DNA of 8,874 nucleotides. Source: Bacteroidota bacterium. GTDB taxonomy: Bacteria; Bacteroidota; Bacteroidia; Bacteroidales; Bacteroidaceae. Of this stretch, positions 5,810-8,874 are shown piece by piece. Location: positions 1 through 8,874 of the forward strand of contig JAEZKJ010000131.1 of the NCBI GenBank assembly GCA_023415545.1, in the 5' to 3' direction. The position numbers and the translations under genes were made by a program. Under the pieces are notes generated by a model that searched no databases, was not told where the DNA came from, and saw only the letters and a program-made list of their open reading frames with translations. Every line of letters starts with the position of its first letter. Position 1 is the first letter of the stretch.

Positions 5810-6574
5810 TTACTCTTCTGTATTTAGTAATCTTTCAAGTTCTTCAGCAGTAAGATTTATTTTAAGTTGACCCTGATATGCTACTGATATTTTCCCCGTT
5901 TCTTCTGAAACTATGATTGCCATAGCATCAGTCTCTTGAGCTATTCCCATAGCCGAGCGGTGACGCAAACCAAGTGTTTTAGGGATTGAAAGATCATGTG
6001 ATACCGGAAGTATACATCCGGCAGCCTCTATCCTTTGATGCCTGATAACCATAGCGCCATCATGTAAAGGACTATTTTTGAAAAAAATGTTTTCAATTAA
6101 TCTTTGACTGGTAGCAGCATTTATATATTCTCCAGTTGATATTATATCATTTAAAGGAACTAACTTCTCAATAACAATTAGTGCACCAACCTTATTTTTA
6201 CTCATGCTCATGCATGCAAGGACTATTGGCATAATATCTTTTTTCTCTTCATTCTCGAACCGGCCACGTTTAAACAATCGTGATAATCTTTTCATTCCTT
6301 TATGAGAACCAAGAGTAACAAGAAATCTCTTAATATCATCTTGGAACAGAATAATTAATGCTAATGCACCTACACTTACCAACTTATCGAAAATAGAGCC
6401 AAGTAATCTCATTTCCAATATTTGTGATACTAGTATCCATAATCCTATGAAAATAAGAATTCCAACAAATATATTTATGGAACCGGAAGCCTTCATTAAT
6501 CTGTATGATTGATACAGAAGATATGCAACTAGTATTACATCAATTATATCTTTTACACTAAAATCAAAAAACAT
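5810..6574 (-). CDS. cdaA: Diadenylate cyclase (CdaA type)
   Basis: Membrane-anchored enzyme that condenses two ATP into cyclic di-AMP, a second messenger for potassium, osmotic and cell-envelope balance. The 254 residues match CdaA length: three hydrophobic segments near the N-terminus (about 9-26, 33-53 and 62-78), a linker, then the DAC domain (about 110-240). The DAC hallmarks are intact: GALIVIE (130-136), the DGA motif at 172-174 (in SPLHDGAMVI) and the RHR motif at 204-206 (in LGLRHRSAMG), so the enzyme should be active. Its start codon shares one base with the folP stop (TAATG on the minus strand), indicating coupled translation. The CdaR regulator and GlmM genes that usually adjoin cdaA in Firmicutes are absent here. 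Confidence 0.96.
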   Translation of the reverse strand: MFFDFSVKDIIDVILVAYLLYQSYRLMKASGSINIFVGILIFIGLWILVSQILEMRLLGSIFDKLVSVGALALIILFQDDIKRFLVTLGSHKGMKRLSRLFKRGRFENEEKKDIMPIVLACMSMSKNKVGALIVIEKLVPLNDIISTGEYINAATSQRLIENIFFKNSPLHDGAMVIRHQRIEAAGCILPVSHDLSIPKTLGLRHRSAMGIAQETDAMAIIVSEETGKISVAYQGQLKINLTAEELERLLNTEE

Positions 6575-7443
6575 TATTCAATAGTTTTATTTTTACATTC
6601 TTGCATTTTCTCAACTATTCTCACATTCTCAACAGCCTGTCGTACATCGTGAACTCTAAGTATGTTTGCCCCTTTCATAAGTGCTATTGTATCTAGAACG
6701 GTTGTTCCATTAAGTGCATCTTGTGGAGTAGTACCAAGGAGTTTGTATATCATCGATTTTCTTGATACTCCAACTAAAATAGGAAGATCAAATATTTGAA
6801 ATTCCTCTAAATGGTTCATTAATTCATAGTTGTGTTCTATCGTTTTAGCAAATCCAAAACCTGGGTCTACAATAATATCCTTTACACCTAAATCACGCAA
6901 TCGCTGTATCTTCTCCGAAAAGTAGAAAAGAACCTCTTTTAAAACATTATCATAATAAGGTGCATTCTGCATCGTTTGAGGCGTACCTTTCATATGCATA
7001 ATAATATATGGAACTCCTAGAGAAGCTATTGTAGGAAACATCTCTTTATCCATCTCTCCAGCCGATATGTCATTAATAATATCAGCTTTATACTCCTCAA
7101 CACACATTTGTGCAACTTCAGCTCTAAATGTATCTATAGAGACAACTGCATCAGGGAACTCATTCCTTATGATATCGAGTGCAACTCTCAATCTACTCAT
7201 CTCCTCATGAATCGATACATCATCTGCATTTGGGCGTGATGAATATGCGCCTACATCAATTATTGAGGCACCTTCATCTAAAATTTGTTTTACTCTTTCA
7301 CTTATATCTTTGGATGTCTGTTTCCTACTCTGCTCAAAAAAAGAATCAGGAGTTATGTTTAATATTCCCATAACTTTTGGAGAGGACAGGTCCATCAACT
7401 TTCCATTTACATTAATATATTTTGGATAAAATTTTTCTATCAT
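6574..7443 (-). CDS. folP: Dihydropteroate synthase
   Basis: Cytoplasmic folate-pathway enzyme joining 6-hydroxymethyl-dihydropterin pyrophosphate with p-aminobenzoate; the target of sulfonamides. The 289 residues form an intact TIM-barrel enzyme with all family motifs in order: VMGILNITPDSF (24-35), GASIIDVGAYSSRPNA (58-73), VSIDTF (101-106), NDISAG (124-129), MHMKGTPQTMQ (149-159), DPGFGFAKT (193-201), GVSRKSMI (225-232) and LRVHDV (262-267). The second motif has GAYSSRPNA where many FolP proteins have G(A/G)xSTRPGA; I take this as lineage variation, not as evidence of drug resistance. It is first gene of an operon with cdaA. The ATG at 7441-7443 has no Shine-Dalgarno sequence and lies 18 bases from a candidate -7 element. 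Confidence 0.97.
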   Translation of the reverse strand: MIEKFYPKYINVNGKLMDLSSPKVMGILNITPDSFFEQSRKQTSKDISERVKQILDEGASIIDVGAYSSRPNADDVSIHEEMSRLRVALDIIRNEFPDAVVSIDTFRAEVAQMCVEEYKADIINDISAGEMDKEMFPTIASLGVPYIIMHMKGTPQTMQNAPYYDNVLKEVLFYFSEKIQRLRDLGVKDIIVDPGFGFAKTIEHNYELMNHLEEFQIFDLPILVGVSRKSMIYKLLGTTPQDALNGTTVLDTIALMKGANILRVHDVRQAVENVRIVEKMQECKNKTIE

Positions 7444-7461
7444 TTTAACTCATTATATACA

Positions 7462-7469
7462 CAAAAGTA
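7462..7469 (-). promoter_or_regulatory. Candidate -7 element of the folP-cdaA promoter
   Basis: The minus strand reads TACTTTTG, matching TAnnTTTG and identical to the octamer ahead of pta. It would give a short leader of about 15 bases. No clear -33 TTTG is present at the expected distance. Confidence 0.45.
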
Positions 7470-7493
7470 AATAGAAATATCCACCTTTCTATT
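7470..7493. promoter_or_regulatory. 8-bp inverted repeat between folP and murF
   Basis: AATAGAAA (7470-7477) and TTTCTATT (7486-7493) form a perfect dyad with an 8-base spacer. It lies immediately upstream of the folP -7 element and just before the region expected to hold the murF -33 element. It could be an operator serving both genes, but an 8-bp A/T-rich dyad may also occur by chance. Confidence 0.3.
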
Positions 7494-7501
7494 ATTTAAT
7501 A

Positions 7502-7511
7502 TTTTTTTTTT
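7502..7511 (+). repeat. T10 homopolymer in the murF promoter spacer
   Basis: Ten consecutive T residues lie just ahead of the candidate murF -7 element, within the spacer that sets the -33/-7 distance. Length changes by slippage would alter promoter spacing; it may equally be a simple intrinsically bent A/T tract. Confidence 0.7.
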
Positions 7512-7515
7512 CATC

Positions 7516-7523
7516 TATCTTTG
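7516..7523 (+). promoter_or_regulatory. Candidate -7 element of the murF promoter
   Basis: TATCTTTG matches TAnnTTTG and ends 28 bases ahead of the murF ATG. The -33 region is weak (TTA or TTTA around 7492-7498), and a T10 run fills much of the spacer. Confidence 0.5.
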
Positions 7524-7551
7524 TTCTAATTTATAATAAAAAGATATAAAG

Positions 7552-8850
7552 ATGGATATTTCTGCTTTATACAACTGTTTTACGGAATGCGTTTCTGTAA
7601 CGACCGATAGCCGTAACTGCCCTGAAGGTTCAATGTTTATTGCCTTAAAGGGAGAGTCATTCAATGGAAATGATTTTGCGATGACCTCTCTGGAAAAAGG
7701 ATGTCAGTATGCCGTAGTTGATGATAAAAAGTTTAAAAACGACACCAATCCGCGTATTATATATGTTGAAAACTGCTTGACTGCGCTTCAACAATTGGCT
7801 AATTACCACCGCAAAAAGTTAGGAACTAAGATTATTGGTATAACAGGAACAAATGGAAAGACTACTACTAAGGAGTTAATTGCTGCTGTATTAAGTCAAC
7901 GATATGAAGTTTTGTATACCGAAGGAAATTTGAATAATCATATAGGTGTTCCTCTAACACTACTTCGACTCACTGCTGAACATGAAATAGCTGTGATTGA
8001 GATGGGAGCTAATCACATTGGTGAAATCAGCATGCTGGCAAATATTGTTGAGCCCGATTATGGTTTGATTACAAATGTTGGTAAGGCTCATCTTGAAGGT
8101 TTTGGCTCTTTAGAAGGAGTAATAAAGACTAAAGGTGAACTTTATGATTTCCTAAGATATTCAGGTAAAAACTTGATATTTATTGACCGTGATAATGAGT
8201 ATTTAAATAAAATATCTCATGATTTGATTAGAATAGGATACGGAACTGAGGAAGAAGTTGGACTATATATCAAAGGTAAACTGCTCTCTTGTTCTCCTTA
8301 CCTAGCTTTAGAATGGAGTTATGAAGGACACTCTTTTAATGTTGAAACGAATCTTATTGGAAGCTATAATCTTAAAAATGCTCTTGCTGCGATAACTATT
8401 GGACGATATTTCAGTGTATCACCTACTTCAATTAATGAAGCGCTTCATAATTATATTCCACGAAATAATCGTTCTCAACTCGAGGTGAGTGAAAACAATA
8501 AGCTTATTGTTGATGCTTATAATGCTAATCCTACTAGTATGATGTCTGCACTTGAAAATTTCCGACTTATAAATGACTCTAAGAAGATGGTTATTCTCGG
8601 TGATATGAAGGAGTTAGGTGATTCATCACTTGATGAACATATTAAAATAGTAGATTATATCAATGAATCGAATTTCGACAGAGTTATTTTGGTTGGTAAA
8701 GAGTTCCAAAAAGCCACTTCATCATATGAACAATATAATGATGTAACAGAGTTAATAGATATACTGAAAACAGAAAAACCTGAAGGCTACTTTATTTTGG
8801 TTAAAGGATCAAACAGTATGAAACTTAGTCAGTTAAAAGATTATTTATAA
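7552..8850 (+). CDS. murF: UDP-N-acetylmuramoyl-tripeptide--D-alanyl-D-alanine ligase
   Basis: Cytoplasmic ATP-dependent ligase that adds D-Ala-D-Ala to UDP-MurNAc-tripeptide, completing the peptidoglycan precursor. The 432 residues match MurF length. The N-terminal substrate domain has TTDSR (17-21) and GSMFIALKGESFNGNDFA (26-43). The central ATPase has the P-loop GITGTNGKTTTKEL (96-109), TEGNLNNHIGVPLTLLRL (123-140), EMGANHIGEI (150-159) and TNVGKAHLEGFGS (174-186), then KTKGEL (192-197), whose K194 is probably the carbamylated lysine. The C-terminal domain has YNLKNALAA (272-280), DAYNANPTSM (321-330), ILGDMKELGD (348-357) and LVKGSNSMKL (416-425). The DAYNANP block separates it from MurE and MurC. 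It is transcribed alone here, away from a mur/fts cluster, divergent from folP. The 24 bases after its stop show no hairpin before the window ends. Confidence 0.96.
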   Translation: MDISALYNCFTECVSVTTDSRNCPEGSMFIALKGESFNGNDFAMTSLEKGCQYAVVDDKKFKNDTNPRIIYVENCLTALQQLANYHRKKLGTKIIGITGTNGKTTTKELIAAVLSQRYEVLYTEGNLNNHIGVPLTLLRLTAEHEIAVIEMGANHIGEISMLANIVEPDYGLITNVGKAHLEGFGSLEGVIKTKGELYDFLRYSGKNLIFIDRDNEYLNKISHDLIRIGYGTEEEVGLYIKGKLLSCSPYLALEWSYEGHSFNVETNLIGSYNLKNALAAITIGRYFSVSPTSINEALHNYIPRNNRSQLEVSENNKLIVDAYNANPTSMMSALENFRLINDSKKMVILGDMKELGDSSLDEHIKIVDYINESNFDRVILVGKEFQKATSSYEQYNDVTELIDILKTEKPEGYFILVKGSNSMKLSQLKDYL

Positions 8851-8874
8851 ATCAGTACAATCTTTTTATAAATA

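Noticed and set aside
7179..7373. Plus-strand frame of 64 codons opposite folP
   Set aside because: It covers the conserved DHPS N-terminal motifs in antisense and its composition is implausible for a protein.
1..8874. CRISPR arrays, insertion sequences, tRNA or rRNA genes, riboswitches
   Set aside because: No regularly spaced repeats, transposase-like reading frames, cloverleaf sequences or recognisable aptamer cores were seen; gaps longer than 100 bp hold only the hairpins and promoter-like sites listed.

Overview
This window looks like ordinary chromosome from a low-GC member of the Bacteroidales (Bacteroides/Prevotella-like). The grounds are the family types of the proteins, the near absence of Shine-Dalgarno sequences ahead of most genes, and Bacteroidetes-type -7 promoter elements (TAnnTTTG) in both divergent intergenic regions. 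It has eight complete, intact, recognisable protein genes plus the 3' end of a ninth. I see no mobile element, CRISPR array, rRNA or tRNA.

Layout. Bases 1-128 hold the last 41 codons of an unrecognised plus-strand gene. It converges on an acetate-overflow operon read on the minus strand, pta (1536-2549) then ackA (318-1523). The 189-bp gap between them (129-317) carries two strong hairpins. A 193-bp divergent region (2550-2742) separates pta from the plus-strand pair lrgA-lrgB (2743-3772), membrane proteins of the CidA/LrgA and CidB/LrgB families. This region has a candidate promoter for each side and two adjacent inverted repeats between them. Two GNAT-fold proteins follow on the plus strand: a DUF2156/LPG-synthase-C protein (3829-4719) and an Eis-like N-acetyltransferase (4740-5798). 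The second converges on a minus-strand operon, folP (6574-7443) then cdaA (5810-6574), which overlap by one base. A 108-bp divergent region leads to murF (7552-8850).

How the genes fit together. Pta and AckA convert acetyl-CoA to acetate with ATP gain. LrgAB homologues elsewhere are linked to acetate and pyruvate overflow, so the divergent pta-ackA / lrgAB arrangement may be a functional unit under one regulator (inference). FolP (folate synthesis), CdaA (c-di-AMP synthesis) and MurF (the last cytoplasmic step to the UDP-MurNAc-pentapeptide) are housekeeping. CdaA sits here without the CdaR and GlmM neighbours usual in Firmicutes.

I did not find a clearly new system. The points most worth a second look are the paired dyads between pta and lrgA, an A8 tract at the lrgA/lrgB overlap where loss of one A would fuse the two proteins in frame, the adjacent pair of GNAT-fold genes, and a terminator-like hairpin lying inside the 3' coding end of the acetyltransferase gene.
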